From: Pseudomonas sp. URMO17WK12:I11
Lineage (GTDB): Bacteria > Pseudomonadota > Gammaproteobacteria > Pseudomonadales > Pseudomonadaceae
Reading direction: 5' to 3'
DNA: 64,000 nucleotides
Assembly: GCF_007677725.1 (NCBI RefSeq)
Contig: NZ_VEDF01000001.1
Coordinates: forward strand, 203,457 to 267,456
The notes under the pieces are model-generated. The model made no database searches, was not told the origin of the DNA, and was given only the letters and a program-made list of their open reading frames with translations. Below, piece by piece: positions 45,405-55,267 of this stretch (positions are counted from its first letter, which is position 1; each line of letters begins with the position of its first letter). The position numbers were made by a program, and so were the translations under genes.

Positions 45405-46595
45405 ATGGCACATGCACCGCAGATCAAGATTCCCGCCACCTACATGCGTGGCGGCACCAGCAAGGGCGTTTTCCTGCGCCTGCAAGACTTGCCGGAGCCT
45501 GCGCAGACGCCAGGCCCTGCGCGCGACGCGCTGCTGCTGCGCGTCATCGGCAGCCCTGATCCCTATGGCAAACAGATCGATGGCATGGGCGGCGCCACCT
45601 CGAGCACCAGCAAGACGGTAATCCTGTGCAAAAGCACCAGGGCCGATCATGACGTCGACTACCTGTTCGGCCAGGTTGCCATCGACCAGCCCTTCGTCGA
45701 CTGGAGCGGCAACTGTGGCAACTTGTCGGCGGCGGTCGGCTCGTTCGCCATCGCCAACGGCCTGCTCGACCCGGCGCGGATCCCGCGCAACGGCGTGGCG
45801 GTGGTGCGTATCTGGCAGGCCAACATCGGCAAGACGATCGTCGCCCATGTGCCGATCGTCGAGGGTGAGGTGCAGGAAACCGGCGATTTCGAGCTCGATG
45901 GCGTGACCTTCCCAGCCGCAGAAGTACAACTGGAGTTCCTCGACCCAGCGGCCGATGAAGAGGGCGCAGGCGGGGCGATGTTCCCCACTGGCAACCTGGT
46001 GGACGATTTGCAGGTGCCTGGTGTTGGTACGTTCAAAGCGACCCTGATCAATGCCGGTATCCCAACCGTGTTCATCGACGCTGCCGCGCTCGGCTATAGC
46101 GGTACCGAGTTGCAAGAGGCGATCAACGGCGATGCCCTGGCATTGCAGCGCTTCGAGGCCATTCGCGCCCATGGCGCCGTGCGCATGGGCCTGATCGAGC
46201 ACATCGATCAGGCAGCAGGGCGCCAGCATACCCCCAAGGTCGCGTTCGTGGCGCCGCCGAGCGACTACACGGCCTCTAGCGGCAAGGTGGTGAACGCCAG
46301 CGACATCGACTTGTTGGTCCGTGCCCTGTCGATGGGCAAGCTGCACCACGCGATGATGGGCACCGCTGCTGTAGCCATCGGCACCGCCGCCGCTATCCCA
46401 GGCACGCTGGTCAATCTTGCCGCTGGCGGCGGCGAGCGCAGCGCCGTGCGCTTCGGTCACCCCTCCGGCACCCTGCGCGTCGGCGCCGAAGCGCGCCAGG
46501 TCGACGGCCAGTGGACTGTCACCAAGGCGATCATGAGCCGAAGCGCACGCGTATTGATGGAAGGCTGGGTGCGCATCCCCCAAGACAGCTTCTAG
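45405..46595 (+). CDS. prpF: PrpF, 2-methyl-cis/trans-aconitate isomerase
   Basis: A 396-residue PrpF protein with the two-lobed diaminopimelate-epimerase-like fold. Signature segments are PATYMRGGTSKGVF near the start, DGMGGATSSTSK, and DWSGNCGNLSAA. PrpF isomerises methylaconitate so that AcnD's product can be used further; it acts only together with AcnD. The ATG at 45405 was chosen over an in-frame codon 21 bases upstream because the start MAHAPQIKIPATY fits the family. No prpD follows: a terminator and then acnB on the other strand do. Confidence 0.93.
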   Translation: MAHAPQIKIPATYMRGGTSKGVFLRLQDLPEPAQTPGPARDALLLRVIGSPDPYGKQIDGMGGATSSTSKTVILCKSTRADHDVDYLFGQVAIDQPFVDWSGNCGNLSAAVGSFAIANGLLDPARIPRNGVAVVRIWQANIGKTIVAHVPIVEGEVQETGDFELDGVTFPAAEVQLEFLDPAADEEGAGGAMFPTGNLVDDLQVPGVGTFKATLINAGIPTVFIDAAALGYSGTELQEAINGDALALQRFEAIRAHGAVRMGLIEHIDQAAGRQHTPKVAFVAPPSDYTASSGKVVNASDIDLLVRALSMGKLHHAMMGTAAVAIGTAAAIPGTLVNLAAGGGERSAVRFGHPSGTLRVGAEARQVDGQWTVTKAIMSRSARVLMEGWVRIPQDSF

Positions 46596-46606
46596 ATAAC
46601 GCGCAT

Positions 46607-46637
46607 AAAAAAGCCCCGGCATTCGCCGGGGCCTTTA
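46607..46637. terminator. Terminator between convergent prpF and acnB
   Basis: GCCCCGGC (46613-46620) pairs with GCCGGGGC (46625-46632) around ATTC. A-rich left and T-rich right ends allow bidirectional use. The nearby ACTTGCAGCTTGAAGCT (46644-46660) belongs to a dispersed repeat. Confidence 0.85.
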
Positions 46638-46671
46638 CTTACAACTTGCAGCTTGAAGCTCGCCGCTGCCC

Positions 46672-49281
46672 TTAGGCCTGAACCACCGGGATCTGCGCAT
46701 TGGCAGCCGCTTCGCGGAACTCGGCGATCTGGTCGAAGCTCAGGTAGCGGTAGACGTCGGCAGCCATGCTGTCGATGTCCTTGGCGTACTGCATGTACTC
46801 CTCGACGGTCGGCAGTTTGCCGATGATCGAGGCGACTGCGGCCAGTTCGGCCGAGGCCAGGTACACGTTGGTCGCATCGCCCAGGCGGTTCGGGAAGTTA
46901 CGGGTCGAGGTCGACACCACCGTCGAACCGGTCTGCACGCGCGCCTGGTTACCCATGCACAGCGAGCAGCCTGGCATTTCCATGCGCGCACCGGCCTTGC
47001 CGTAGATACCGTAGTAGCCTTCTTCGGTCAGCTGGTGGGCGTCCATCTTGGTCGGCGGGGCCAGCCACAGACGGGTTGGAATGCCACCCTTGACCTTCTC
47101 CAGCAGCTTGCCGGCAGCGCGGAAGTGACCGATGTTGGTCATGCACGAGCCAATGAACACTTCGTCGATCTTCTCGCCCTGGACCGAAGACAGCAGGCGG
47201 GCATCGTCCGGGTCGTTCGGGGCGCAGAGCACAGGCTCCTTGACGTCGGCCAGGTCGATTTCGATGATTTCAGCGTATTCGGCATCGGCGTCGGCCGACA
47301 GCAGCTCAGGGTTGGCCAGCCAGGCTTCCATGGCCTGGGCACGACGCTCCAGAGTCCGGGCATCGCCGTAGCCTTCGCCGATCATCCAGCGCAGCAGGGT
47401 GATGTTGGACTTGAGGTATTCGGCGATGGCTTTTTCCGGCAGCTTGATGGTGCAGCCAGCAGCGGAACGCTCGGCGGACGCGTCGGACAGCTCGAACGCT
47501 TGCTCGACAGTCAGCTCGTCCAGGCCTTCGATCTCCAGGATGCGGCCGGAGAAGGCGTTTTTCTTGCCCTTCTTCTCGACGGTCAGCAGGCCCTGCTGGA
47601 TCGCGTAGTAAGGGATGGCGTGTACCAGGTCACGCAGGGTGATGCCAGGCTGCAGCTTGCCCTTGAAGCGGACCAGGATCGACTCCGGCATGTCCAGCGG
47701 CATGACGCCGGTGGCAGCGGCGAACGCGACCAGGCCGGAACCTGCCGGGAACGAGATGCCGATCGGGAAGCGGGTGTGCGAGTCGCCACCGGTACCCACG
47801 GTGTCGGGCATCAGCATGCGGTTCAGCCAGCTGTGGATGATGCCGTCGCCTGGACGCAGCGACACGCCGCCACGGGTGCGGATGAAGTCTGGCAGGGTGT
47901 GGTGGGTAGTGACGTCGATCGGCTTCGGATACGCCGCGGTGTGGCAGAACGACTGCATGACCAGGTCAGCCGAGAAGCCCAGGCAGGCGAGGTCTTTGAG
48001 CTCGTCGCGGGTCATCGGGCCGGTGGTGTCCTGGGAGCCGACGGTGGTCATCTTCGGCTCGCAGTAGGCGCCTGGGCGTACGCCCTGACCTTCAGGCAGG
48101 CCGCAGGCACGGCCGACCATCTTCTGCGCCAGGGTGAAGCCCTTGCCGGTGTCGGCAGGCTGTTCTTGCTTCTTGAACAGCTCCGATGGGCCCTGGCCCA
48201 GCTCGGCACGGGCTTTTTCGGTCAGGCCACGGCCGACGATCAGCGGAATACGGCCGCCAGCACGGACTTCGTCAAGCAGCACTTCGGTCTTCAGCGCGAA
48301 GGTGGTAACCAGCTCATCGCTGCCGTGACGACGGACTTCGCCCTTGAACGGATAGACATCGATGACGTCGCCCATGGCCAGGTCGGTGCAGTCGAATTCG
48401 ATCGGCAGGGCGCCGGCGTCTTCCATGGTGTTGTAGAAGATCGGGGCGATCTTGGTGCCGAAGCAGAAGCCACCGGCACGCTTGTTCGGCACGTTCGGGA
48501 TGTCGTCGCCAAAGAACCACAGCACCGAGTTGGTGGCCGATTTACGCGAAGAACCGGTACCGACCACGTCGCCAACGTAGGCCACTGGGTAGCCCTTGGC
48601 GCGCATGGCTTCGATCTGCGCCAGCGGGCCGACCGAGCCTGGTTGCTGCGGCTCGATGCCGTCACGGGCCATTTTCAGCATGGCCAGGGCGTGCAGCGGG
48701 ATGTCAGGGCGCGACCAGGCGTCCGGGGCAGGGGACAGGTCGTCGGTGTTGGTTTCGCCAGGCACCTTGAACACGGTCAGGGTGTACTTGTCGGCGATGG
48801 CAGGACGCGAGGTGAACCATTCGCCAGCGGCCCAGGACTGCAGCACGGCCTTGGCGTGGGCATTGCCGGCCTTGGCTTTTTCGGCCACATCGTGGAAGGC
48901 GTCGAACATCAGCAGGGTGTGCTTGAGCTGCTCGGCCGCGACGGCGCCCAATTCGGCGTCATCCAGCAGCGCGACCAGCGTCTCGATGTTGTAGCCGCCC
49001 TGCATGGTACCGAGCAGTTCGGTGGCATGCTTGCGGTCGATCAGCGGCGATTGGGCTTCGCCCTTGGCCACGGCGGAGAGGAAAGCGGCCTTGACGTAGG
49101 CAGCTTCGTCGACCCCTGGCGGTACGCGGTTGGTGATCAGGTCTACGAGGAAGGCTTCTTCGCCGGCCGGCGGGTTTTTCAGCAGCTCGACCAGGCCTGC
49201 AGTTTGTTCGGCGTTCAGCGGCTGGGGCACGATACCCAGGGCGGCACGCTCTTCGATGTGTTTGCGGTAGGCTTCAAGCAC
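46672..49281 (-). CDS. acnB: Aconitate hydratase B (bifunctional, also 2-methylisocitrate dehydratase)
   Basis: An 869-residue AcnB. The protein starts at GTG (49281), reading [16 protein letters not shown], with GAGGG eight bases upstream. A longer frame with ATG at 49296 would add five residues not present in AcnB proteins. The N-terminal HEAT-like domain precedes the swivel domain. The cluster cysteines include one in GSCMTNIG and two in [12 protein letters not shown]. It isomerises citrate and isocitrate in the TCA cycle, and AcnB enzymes also hydrate 2-methylaconitate. Placement next to prpF suggests it serves that step here. Confidence 0.96.
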   Translation of the reverse strand: MLEAYRKHIEERAALGIVPQPLNAEQTAGLVELLKNPPAGEEAFLVDLITNRVPPGVDEAAYVKAAFLSAVAKGEAQSPLIDRKHATELLGTMQGGYNIETLVALLDDAELGAVAAEQLKHTLLMFDAFHDVAEKAKAGNAHAKAVLQSWAAGEWFTSRPAIADKYTLTVFKVPGETNTDDLSPAPDAWSRPDIPLHALAMLKMARDGIEPQQPGSVGPLAQIEAMRAKGYPVAYVGDVVGTGSSRKSATNSVLWFFGDDIPNVPNKRAGGFCFGTKIAPIFYNTMEDAGALPIEFDCTDLAMGDVIDVYPFKGEVRRHGSDELVTTFALKTEVLLDEVRAGGRIPLIVGRGLTEKARAELGQGPSELFKKQEQPADTGKGFTLAQKMVGRACGLPEGQGVRPGAYCEPKMTTVGSQDTTGPMTRDELKDLACLGFSADLVMQSFCHTAAYPKPIDVTTHHTLPDFIRTRGGVSLRPGDGIIHSWLNRMLMPDTVGTGGDSHTRFPIGISFPAGSGLVAFAAATGVMPLDMPESILVRFKGKLQPGITLRDLVHAIPYYAIQQGLLTVEKKGKKNAFSGRILEIEGLDELTVEQAFELSDASAERSAAGCTIKLPEKAIAEYLKSNITLLRWMIGEGYGDARTLERRAQAMEAWLANPELLSADADAEYAEIIEIDLADVKEPVLCAPNDPDDARLLSSVQGEKIDEVFIGSCMTNIGHFRAAGKLLEKVKGGIPTRLWLAPPTKMDAHQLTEEGYYGIYGKAGARMEMPGCSLCMGNQARVQTGSTVVSTSTRNFPNRLGDATNVYLASAELAAVASIIGKLPTVEEYMQYAKDIDSMAADVYRYLSFDQIAEFREAAANAQIPVVQA

Positions 49282-49687
49282 AGTTATTACCCTCATCAGT
49301 GGTCCCTAAAGGGGGTCCGGGACGCTCATCCAGCATTCGATGCACCCATGCGCAGTGACGGCTTTGTGGGCCGCCCAGCCTGGGTCGCAAAGAATCCTTA
49401 CAGAAGCTGCTTTCAAAGTTTTACGCCTGCAGAACGGGAGCTGATGAGGGCTGGCGCGGGCATGCGAGGGTTGCATGGCCCGGGCCAACGCCGTTCTACC
49501 GGATGAACTGTGCTCGTGACGCTTTGAAAACAGCTTCCAACGGACATTGTTGCCTTTGAAAAGGCCGGATGATTCTACGGCAAAAAAATCGCCAAGGTAA
49601 GGCGCAGGGCATCACTTTAACGGGTGACCCTGGTTAGACAAAGGGCTAACATGGCCCGGTGTTCCCCCGCCAAGCCGTTGTTTTCCA
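49282..49687. other. 406-bp intergenic region, upstream of acnB and the DUF1289 gene
   Basis: No convincing gene is seen. A long-range inverted repeat links GAAGCTGCTTTCAAAG (49403-49418) and CTTTGAAAACAGCTTC (49522-49537), which match at 15 of 16 positions and enclose 103 bp. Promoters for acnB (leftward) and the DUF1289 gene (rightward) must lie here, but I see no clear consensus pair. Confidence 0.5.
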
Positions 49688-50155
49688 ATGTCCAACCAGT
49701 CCATCAAGACGCCGTGCGTCGGCCTTTGCTCAACCGTCTACGGCGACACCGTGTGCCGCGGTTGCAAGCGCTTTCACCACGAAGTGATCCACTGGAACGG
49801 CTACGACGACCAGCAGAAACGTGCGGTCTGGCTGCGCCTGGAGCAGCTGTTGGTGCAGGTGATGATGGCCAAGCTCGAGGTGTTCGACAAAGGCCTGCTG
49901 CGTCAGCAATTGCAGCAGCGCTCGATCCGTTTCGTCGAGCAGCAGTCCGAGTACTGCTGGGCGTATCAGCTGATTGCGCGCGGTGCCCGCATGATTCGCG
50001 ACCTTGAAGCCTACGGCATGGCCTTGCTGCCGGAGTTTCGCGAGTGGGAACTGCCGCAGTTGCGCGACGCCATCGACCGTGAGTTCTTCCTGCTCTCCGA
50101 AGCCCACTACCAGCGCTATATCGCTCCGGCGTTCCTTCAGCAGACGCTCGAGTGA
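49688..50155 (+). CDS. DUF1289 domain protein
   Basis: A 155-residue protein. The N-terminal segment CVGLCSTVYGDTVCRGCKR holds four cysteines in the DUF1289 pattern, which may bind zinc. Then a long helical region follows with aromatic and charged residues. DUF1289 proteins are widespread in proteobacteria, and their function is unknown. No signal peptide is seen. The longer C-terminal extension compared with the minimal (about 60-residue) DUF1289 proteins is noteworthy. The Shine-Dalgarno sequence before the ATG is weak. Confidence 0.82.
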   Translation: MSNQSIKTPCVGLCSTVYGDTVCRGCKRFHHEVIHWNGYDDQQKRAVWLRLEQLLVQVMMAKLEVFDKGLLRQQLQQRSIRFVEQQSEYCWAYQLIARGARMIRDLEAYGMALLPEFREWELPQLRDAIDREFFLLSEAHYQRYIAPAFLQQTLE

Positions 50156-50227
50156 TGGCTTCCGGCTGATAAGGCCGGCGCGGGGCGCTTAGCGTTGAGG
50201 TTCTCGAATCTGACGTGGAGAGTCAGC

Positions 50228-50869
50228 ATGAGCAACTTCATCTACAGCCCGAACGACACCTTTCTTGCCCGCTGCTGGTGGCAGGGTAGCCAGCGCATCA
50301 ACGTGGACGCCTGGGAGCAGGTGAAACACCAGCTTGCCGCCGTCTGGGTGCAGACCGGTGGGCGTCATGCACGCGACAGCCACGACCGCTACCTGCAGTG
50401 CGAAGCACAAGGTCGATGGGTGAAAAACCTCGAGCCCAACCTCTACACCACACCGACCCTGCAGTTCTGGGAGCTTTTCTGGTTCGGCGCGTACACGCGC
50501 GGTACGCCGACTGACGACAAGCCGCGCTACTACGAGATCCGCCCTGTGGATCGGGTCTGGAGCATCGGCGCATGGACGCTGGACTACAGCGCGTCGAAAG
50601 CCTCCGGGTATGCGGGCATCTGGCAGGCGTCGCACGTTCGTGGCGCCGAGCTTGCGCCCGAAGCGCGGCTGTGGACGATCGATGGCATGCCGCGCCTGGG
50701 CCCGACCTCAGGCCAGCGCCGCTACAACATGCGGCTACTGGTCCCCGGCGGCAAACCCTTGCGTCGGCATGAGCGCGATGGCGCGATCTTCCTCAATGTC
50801 CATCAAGGCGAAGAGGGCATGGTCGCCATGCAGATCATCAGCAAGCCCCATGTCACCAGCCAGTCCTGA
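50228..50869 (+). CDS. Hypothetical protein, tryptophan-rich N-terminal half
   Basis: A 213-residue soluble protein with no signal peptide, starting MSNFIYSPNDTFL. Tryptophans are frequent in the first 120 residues (CWWQGS, FWELFWFG, RVWSIGAWTLDY), which suggests a beta-rich binding domain. No catalytic motif is recognised. GGAGAG lies seven bases before the ATG at 50228; an upstream in-frame start is not needed. It stands between the DUF1289 gene and convergent queD, with a 10-bp hairpin in the last gap. The function is unknown. Confidence 0.7.
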   Translation: MSNFIYSPNDTFLARCWWQGSQRINVDAWEQVKHQLAAVWVQTGGRHARDSHDRYLQCEAQGRWVKNLEPNLYTTPTLQFWELFWFGAYTRGTPTDDKPRYYEIRPVDRVWSIGAWTLDYSASKASGYAGIWQASHVRGAELAPEARLWTIDGMPRLGPTSGQRRYNMRLLVPGGKPLRRHERDGAIFLNVHQGEEGMVAMQIISKPHVTSQS

Positions 50870-50880
50870 ACCGCCGCGCT

Positions 50881-50911
50881 GTGCAGCAGGCCGGCGCAAT
50901 GCCTGCTGCAC
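50881..50911. terminator. Terminator between convergent hypothetical gene and queD
   Basis: GTGCAGCAGG (50881-50890) pairs with CCTGCTGCAC (50902-50911), loop 11 bases. No T run is present, so it is a moderate candidate. Confidence 0.5.
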
Positions 50912-50917
50912 CGGGCT

Positions 50918-51274
50918 TCAGTCGCCGGTGTACTCGCAGCCACTGGTGCAGGTTTCGTGGATACGCACTTTCGACAATTCAGGCAGCAATGGCTTGACCT
51001 GATCCCAGATCCATTTGGCCAGCACCTCGCTGGTTGGGTTTTCCAGACCAGGGATGTCGTTCAGGTAGTTGTGGTCCAGGCGCTCGTAGATCGGCTTGAA
51101 CACCGCCTTGATTTCCGAGAAATCGCGAATCCAGCCAGTATGCGGGTCGAGCGGGCCGGTCAGGTGCAGACCCACCTTGAACGAGTGACCGTGCAAACGG
51201 CCGCATTTGTGGCCGTCAGGAACATGAGGCAGGCGATGCGCCGATTCGAAGGTAAATTCCTTGAAGATTTCCAC
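50918..51274 (-). CDS. queD: 6-carboxytetrahydropterin synthase QueD
   Basis: A 118-residue enzyme with the pterin-synthase fold. Zinc ligands are His13, His28 and His30, and the catalytic Cys24 lies in [12 protein letters not shown]. It converts dihydroneopterin triphosphate to 6-carboxytetrahydropterin in queuosine biosynthesis. The start is GTG at 51274, with AAGAG nine bases upstream; an in-frame TTG at 51283 abuts that site and is less likely. The C-terminus reads [12 protein letters not shown], close to E. coli QueD. Confidence 0.93.
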   Translation of the reverse strand: MEIFKEFTFESAHRLPHVPDGHKCGRLHGHSFKVGLHLTGPLDPHTGWIRDFSEIKAVFKPIYERLDHNYLNDIPGLENPTSEVLAKWIWDQVKPLLPELSKVRIHETCTSGCEYTGD

Positions 51275-51326
51275 GCTTTTCAACTCTTTGTGAATCGTTA
51301 ATGCGCGCAGTCTACCAGCATGCCCG

Positions 51327-52406
51327 CTACAAGGCTTGCAGCTGTTGGTGCAAGCGCCCGGTGGCGATCAACTCCAGCAGCTCGTCGCCCAAACGCTGAC
51401 TTTCGGCGATGGCCTTGTACCAATAGCGCTTGCGGCTTGCCGCATCACCCATGAAGCGCTTGAAGTCGTTACGGTCGGGCAACTTGCCGTAGGGCAGTGC
51501 AGCCAGGTACTGCGGCGATGGCGTCATCAACAGCACATTCTGCAGGCGCGTGGCATCGCCCTTGCGCCAGGGCAGTGCCTTGTCGAACCAGCCCGGCACG
51601 ACCTTGTCGGTGAAGTGCGGATACAGCACCAGATCATTGCCTTGGTAAGGCAAATCCAGGTGATAGTCGAGCAGGCCGCCATCGCGATAGGTGCCAGAGC
51701 CTGCGCCAGGAATATCGCGCACCCCTTGCATCACCATCGGGATCGAGCCTGACGCCAGCAATGCATGGCGCAGGTTATCCAGGCCCAATGGCAGGCAGCG
51801 CGAAGGGAAGTCGGTCAGGGTGTCGAGCGGCGGCGCACTGCGCGCATCGTGCAGGATGATGCGCTCGAAGTGCCGGGCCAGGCGCGAGCGCCCCAGCAGG
51901 TTGCTGGCGATCACCGAACCCAGGCCCACGCCCAGGCGGCCACGGTGGTCGTGGGCGAGCTGGCCATGGCTTTTGACTACCAGAATGTTCAAGCGGTAAT
52001 GCGGGTTGTCGAGAATCTGCTGATCGCGCCCCTGCAACAGCTCGTCGAGCATGCGCTGGCAGCTTTGGCTGATCTGCGCCGGGGTGACGCCTTTGGCGAA
52101 GTCCTGCTCGGTATACAACTCGCCCAGCCGCCGGATACCCGCCACCGGGTCCTCGAGGCAGGCACTGGCGAAGCGCCACGAGCCGATCGAGGCCCCGATC
52201 AAGGCGCGCTGGCGCGGCGCCGACGGCAACCAGTGCCCAAACAGCGCCAGGTCCAGGCCCTGGATGCCCAGCGGCTTGGGCCCACCGGCGGCGCCTGGCA
52301 GCACGCCGACATCCGCTGCCAGCAGGCCTTTGTCACGAATGTGCTGCAACGCCCGCTGTCCGGCCTTGAAGGTCAGGGCGGGAAACTTGATGTGAATGGC
52401 GCTCAT
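51327..52406 (-). CDS. Patatin-like phospholipase, second type
   Basis: A 359-residue protein. An oxyanion-loop-like GAAGGPK lies near 38-44, Ser73 is in GASIG, and a DGG motif ([10 protein letters not shown]) follows in the middle of the chain. The patatin dyad is complete, but the sequence is unlike the patatin gene at 9.4-10.4 kb. No signal peptide is seen. An upstream in-frame start 51 bases away was set aside because the motif begins closer to M18. The substrate is unknown. Confidence 0.78.
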   Translation of the reverse strand: MSAIHIKFPALTFKAGQRALQHIRDKGLLAADVGVLPGAAGGPKPLGIQGLDLALFGHWLPSAPRQRALIGASIGSWRFASACLEDPVAGIRRLGELYTEQDFAKGVTPAQISQSCQRMLDELLQGRDQQILDNPHYRLNILVVKSHGQLAHDHRGRLGVGLGSVIASNLLGRSRLARHFERIILHDARSAPPLDTLTDFPSRCLPLGLDNLRHALLASGSIPMVMQGVRDIPGAGSGTYRDGGLLDYHLDLPYQGNDLVLYPHFTDKVVPGWFDKALPWRKGDATRLQNVLLMTPSPQYLAALPYGKLPDRNDFKRFMGDAASRKRYWYKAIAESQRLGDELLELIATGRLHQQLQAL

Positions 52407-52481
52407 GGCAAATCTCGAAGGCGGGTGGCCGACAGGCCGGGTGACGTACGTTATCATGCCGGCCGTTGCTTTCAGGTTGAA

Positions 52482-52505
52482 TTAAGGACCGCTGGATAGT
52501 CTTAA
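52482..52505. promoter_or_regulatory. Inverted repeat upstream of the PepSY operon
   Basis: TTAAGGAC (52482-52489) and GTCTTAA (52499-52505) form an imperfect dyad about 40 bp upstream of the first PepSY start. It could bind the adjacent response regulator. Confidence 0.3.
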
Positions 52506-52545
52506 CCCCGTAGACAACTTCCAACGTCTCTTACGGAGAACACCT

Positions 52546-52854
52546 ATGAAAACCCTGACTGCCCTGTTCACTGCCGCTGCCCTGACCCTGGGCGCCAACG
52601 CTGCCTTCGCCAAGGATGTGCAGCCTGACGAAGTGGTCAAGCTGGTCAACGCCAAGACTATCAAGTCGCTCGACGAGCTCAAGGCCGCCGCCGTGGCCAA
52701 GCACCCAGGCGCCACTGTCACCGATTCGGAGCTGGAGAACGAATACGGCCGCTACATCTACAAGGTCGAACTGCGTGACGCGCAGAACGTCGAGTGGGAT
52801 GTCGACATGGATGCCAAGACCGGTGAAGTCCTCAAGGACGAGCGCGACAACTGA
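52546..52854 (+). CDS. Secreted PepSY-domain protein
   Basis: A 102-residue protein with a signal peptide (ALFTAAALTLGANAAFA) and one PepSY domain ending in the family strand WDVDMDAKTGEVL. PepSY domains are thought to inhibit proteases or bind ligands in the periplasm. ACGGAGA lies upstream of the ATG. The stop overlaps the start of a second PepSY gene by one base (TGATG). It is the first gene of a four-gene operon with a two-component system. Confidence 0.87.
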   Translation: MKTLTALFTAAALTLGANAAFAKDVQPDEVVKLVNAKTIKSLDELKAAAVAKHPGATVTDSELENEYGRYIYKVELRDAQNVEWDVDMDAKTGEVLKDERDN

Positions 52855-53168
52855 TGATCAGCCTGCTGCGGCCTGCACGCTACCTGGCACTGACGTTGCT
52901 GGCCGTCTGCTCGCTGGCCGCGGCCCGGGATCTCGACCAGGACGAGGCCCTGAAGCTGCGCCAGAAGGGCGTCATCCTGCCGCTCGAGCAACTGCTTGAA
53001 ACCGCCCTGGGGCGTCACCCCGGGGCGCGTTTGCTGGAGGCAGAGCTGGAAGAAGATGACGAGCGCTACGAATATGAAGTCGAGCTGCTGACCAAAGATG
53101 GCGTGGTGCGCGAGGTCAAGCTCGACGCCAGCACCGGGGCGCTGCTCAAAGACGAGGAAGACGACTGA
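52854..53168 (+). CDS. Second secreted PepSY-domain protein
   Basis: A 104-residue protein with a signal peptide ([14 protein letters not shown]) and one PepSY domain ending [11 protein letters not shown]. It shares with the first PepSY protein the domain plan but is rich in acidic residues ([14 protein letters not shown]), which might bind divalent cations. It is coupled to the first gene by one overlapping base and lies two bases before the response regulator. The likely role is to modulate the sensor kinase; that is inference. Confidence 0.86.
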   Translation: MISLLRPARYLALTLLAVCSLAAARDLDQDEALKLRQKGVILPLEQLLETALGRHPGARLLEAELEEDDERYEYEVELLTKDGVVREVKLDASTGALLKDEEDD

Positions 53169-53169
53169 C

Positions 53170-53838
53170 ATGCGCTTGTTGCTTGTCGAAGACAATGTGC
53201 CGCTGGCCGACGAAGTGAGTACCGCCTTGCAGCGTCAGGGTTATGCCGTGGACTGGCTGGCCGATGGCCGCGATGCGGTGTACCAGGGCCAGAGCGAACC
53301 GTACGACCTGATCATTCTCGACCTTGGCCTGCCGGGGGTGCCGGGCCTGGAGGTGCTGGCGCAGTGGCGCGCCGCTGGCCTGGCGACGCCGGTATTGATC
53401 CTTACCGCGCGCGGGTCATGGGCCGAACGCATCGAGGGGCTCAAAGCCGGCGCTGACGATTACCTGAGCAAGCCGTTTCATCCTGAAGAACTGCAATTGC
53501 GCATCCAGGCATTGCTGCGCCGCGCCAGGGGGCTGGCCAATCAGCCAAAGCTGGAGGCTGCCGGCCTGCACCTGGACGAGAGCCGCCAGTGCGTGAGCCG
53601 CGAGGGCGTCGACATCCAGCTGACGGCCGCCGAATTCCGCCTGTTGCGCTACTTCATGCTGCACCCACAGCAGATCCTTTCCAAAAGCCATTTGGCCGAG
53701 CACCTTTACGACGGTGAAACCGAGCGCGATTCCAACGTGCTCGAAGTGCACGTCAATCACCTGCGCCGCAAGCTTGGCCGCAGCGTGATCGAGACGCGCC
53801 GTGGCCAGGGTTACCGCTATGCCGGGAGCGGCGGATGA
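53170..53838 (+). CDS. OmpR-family response regulator
   Basis: A 222-residue regulator. The receiver has phosphorylation site Asp51 (ILDLGLPG), Thr79 and Lys101, followed by an OmpR winged-helix domain with a recognition segment near [11 protein letters not shown]. The start ATG at 53170 lies two bases after the previous stop; an in-frame upstream frame was rejected because the receiver begins MRLLLVEDN. It overlaps the kinase by four bases. Partner: the kinase immediately downstream. Confidence 0.94.
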   Translation: MRLLLVEDNVPLADEVSTALQRQGYAVDWLADGRDAVYQGQSEPYDLIILDLGLPGVPGLEVLAQWRAAGLATPVLILTARGSWAERIEGLKAGADDYLSKPFHPEELQLRIQALLRRARGLANQPKLEAAGLHLDESRQCVSREGVDIQLTAAEFRLLRYFMLHPQQILSKSHLAEHLYDGETERDSNVLEVHVNHLRRKLGRSVIETRRGQGYRYAGSGG

Positions 53839-55166
53839 AATCGATCCAGGCACGTCTGAGCCTGGGTCTGGTGGCCGTGCTGGTGGTGGTTGGCGTGGTC
53901 CTCGCGCAGCTGACCTTGTGGTTGTTCGAGGCCGGTTTGCAGCGCTATCTGGAAAACGGCCTGCGCAAGGAAAGCGAAAACCTGCTGGTGGCCTTGGTAC
54001 GGGGGCCGTCCGGCCTGCAGCTGGATGAGCGCCGGGTGTCGGCAGCCTACCAGCGACCGTTCTCCGGCTATTACTTTCGTATCGATTTCGAGCACGGCAC
54101 CTGGCGCTCGCGTTCATTGTGGGACCTGGACATGCCCAAGCCGGCTGCCCCCGGCCTTTCCGACAGCCATGTGCTAGGCCCCGAAGGGCAACAGCTGCTG
54201 GCCCTGCGCGCGGATTACCGACGCCTGGGCCAGGACATCTCGATCAGCGTCGCCCAGGATTACTCGCCCGTGCGCGACGGTTTTCGCCGCCTGCAGCAGA
54301 TCGGCCTGGGCATGGGCCTGGTGGCCTTGCTGATCATCCTGGTGCTGCAACGCATCACCGTCACCCGTTCGCTGCGCCCGCTGGAACGCGCACGTCGGCA
54401 GATCGCCCAATTGCAACAGGGCCAGCGCTCGCAGCTGGACGCTGCCGTGCCGATTGAATTGGCGCCGCTGGTAGATCAAGTCAACCACTTGCTCGCCCAC
54501 ACCGAAGACAGCCTGCGCCGCTCGCGCAATGCCTTGGGCAACCTCGGCCATGCGCTGAAGACGCCGCTGGCGGTATTGCTCAGCCTGGCCTCCAGCGAGC
54601 GCCTGCGTGATCGCCCCGAAGTGCAAGCGCAATTGCGCGAGCAACTTGAGCAGATTCAGCAGCGCCTGGCCCGCGAGCTGAACCGCGCACGGCTGGCGGG
54701 CGATGCCTTGCCCGGTGCGCAGTTCGACTGCGACGCCGAGTTGCCAGGGCTGCTGGCGACACTGGGCATGATCCACGGCGACGGCCTGCAGCTTCAACGC
54801 GACGTGCCGCCTGGCCTGCTATTGCCGTGGGACCGTGAGGACGTGCTGGAGCTGCTTGGCAACTTGCTGGACAACGCCTGTAAATGGGCTGACAGCGAGG
54901 TTCGCCTGGGTATCGCCACGAGCGCGGAGGGGTATCGACTGTGGGTCGATGACGACGGCCCGGGGATTCCTGAGGCCCAGCGCTCGCAGGTGCTGGAGCG
55001 AGGATCTCGGCTCGATGAGCAAGTCGACGGTCATGGCCTGGGATTGGGCATCGTGCGCGATATCGTCGAAGCCTGGGGCGGCCAACTGGCACTGCAGCAA
55101 AGCCCCTTGGGCGGCTTGCGGGTCAGCCTCGAGCTGCCGGATCGTCGTGTTCAGCGGGCTGTGTAA
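53835..55166 (+). CDS. Sensor histidine kinase
   Basis: A 443-residue kinase. TM1 is at about 13-35 and TM2 at about 158-178, enclosing a periplasmic sensor of about 120 residues. HAMP and HisKA domains follow, with phospho-acceptor His239 in GHALKTPL, and then the ATPase domain with N-box [12 protein letters not shown]. It resembles the PhoQ/BqsS-type kinases, but the periplasmic domain is not recognisable and no RExxE iron motif is seen. It overlaps the response regulator by four bases. The two PepSY genes upstream suggest periplasmic control. Confidence 0.9.
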   Translation: MKSIQARLSLGLVAVLVVVGVVLAQLTLWLFEAGLQRYLENGLRKESENLLVALVRGPSGLQLDERRVSAAYQRPFSGYYFRIDFEHGTWRSRSLWDLDMPKPAAPGLSDSHVLGPEGQQLLALRADYRRLGQDISISVAQDYSPVRDGFRRLQQIGLGMGLVALLIILVLQRITVTRSLRPLERARRQIAQLQQGQRSQLDAAVPIELAPLVDQVNHLLAHTEDSLRRSRNALGNLGHALKTPLAVLLSLASSERLRDRPEVQAQLREQLEQIQQRLARELNRARLAGDALPGAQFDCDAELPGLLATLGMIHGDGLQLQRDVPPGLLLPWDREDVLELLGNLLDNACKWADSEVRLGIATSAEGYRLWVDDDGPGIPEAQRSQVLERGSRLDEQVDGHGLGLGIVRDIVEAWGGQLALQQSPLGGLRVSLELPDRRVQRAV

Positions 55167-55267
55167 CTGGGCTAGGGCCATTGGGGAAAATCCTGACGCC
55201 TCCATCAAAAAAATTGCATTTGATCGGCATTTTTTTGAATTAGCCCTCAGCCGCTGCGCTCGGCACA

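Noticed and set aside
41724..46622. Very long open frame on the minus strand opposite acnD and prpF (over 1600 codons).
   Set aside because: It lies entirely antisense to well-supported genes and shows no family features. Long antisense frames are expected in GC-rich codon usage.
49306..49488. Small minus-strand open frame upstream of acnB.
   Set aside because: No ribosome binding site and no recognisable features; the region has an inverted repeat instead.
47035..49506. Long plus-strand open frame opposite acnB.
   Set aside because: Acknowledged acnB is on the other strand with full family motifs; the plus frame has no recognisable domain and no ribosome binding site.
52482..52505. Possible BqsR-type TTAAG-N6-TTAAG site upstream of the PepSY operon.
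   Set aside because: The two half-sites are inverted and too far apart to match that direct-repeat pattern. It is kept only as a low-confidence dyad.
53416..54117. Minus-strand frame opposite the response regulator and kinase.
   Set aside because: Antisense to clear two-component genes.
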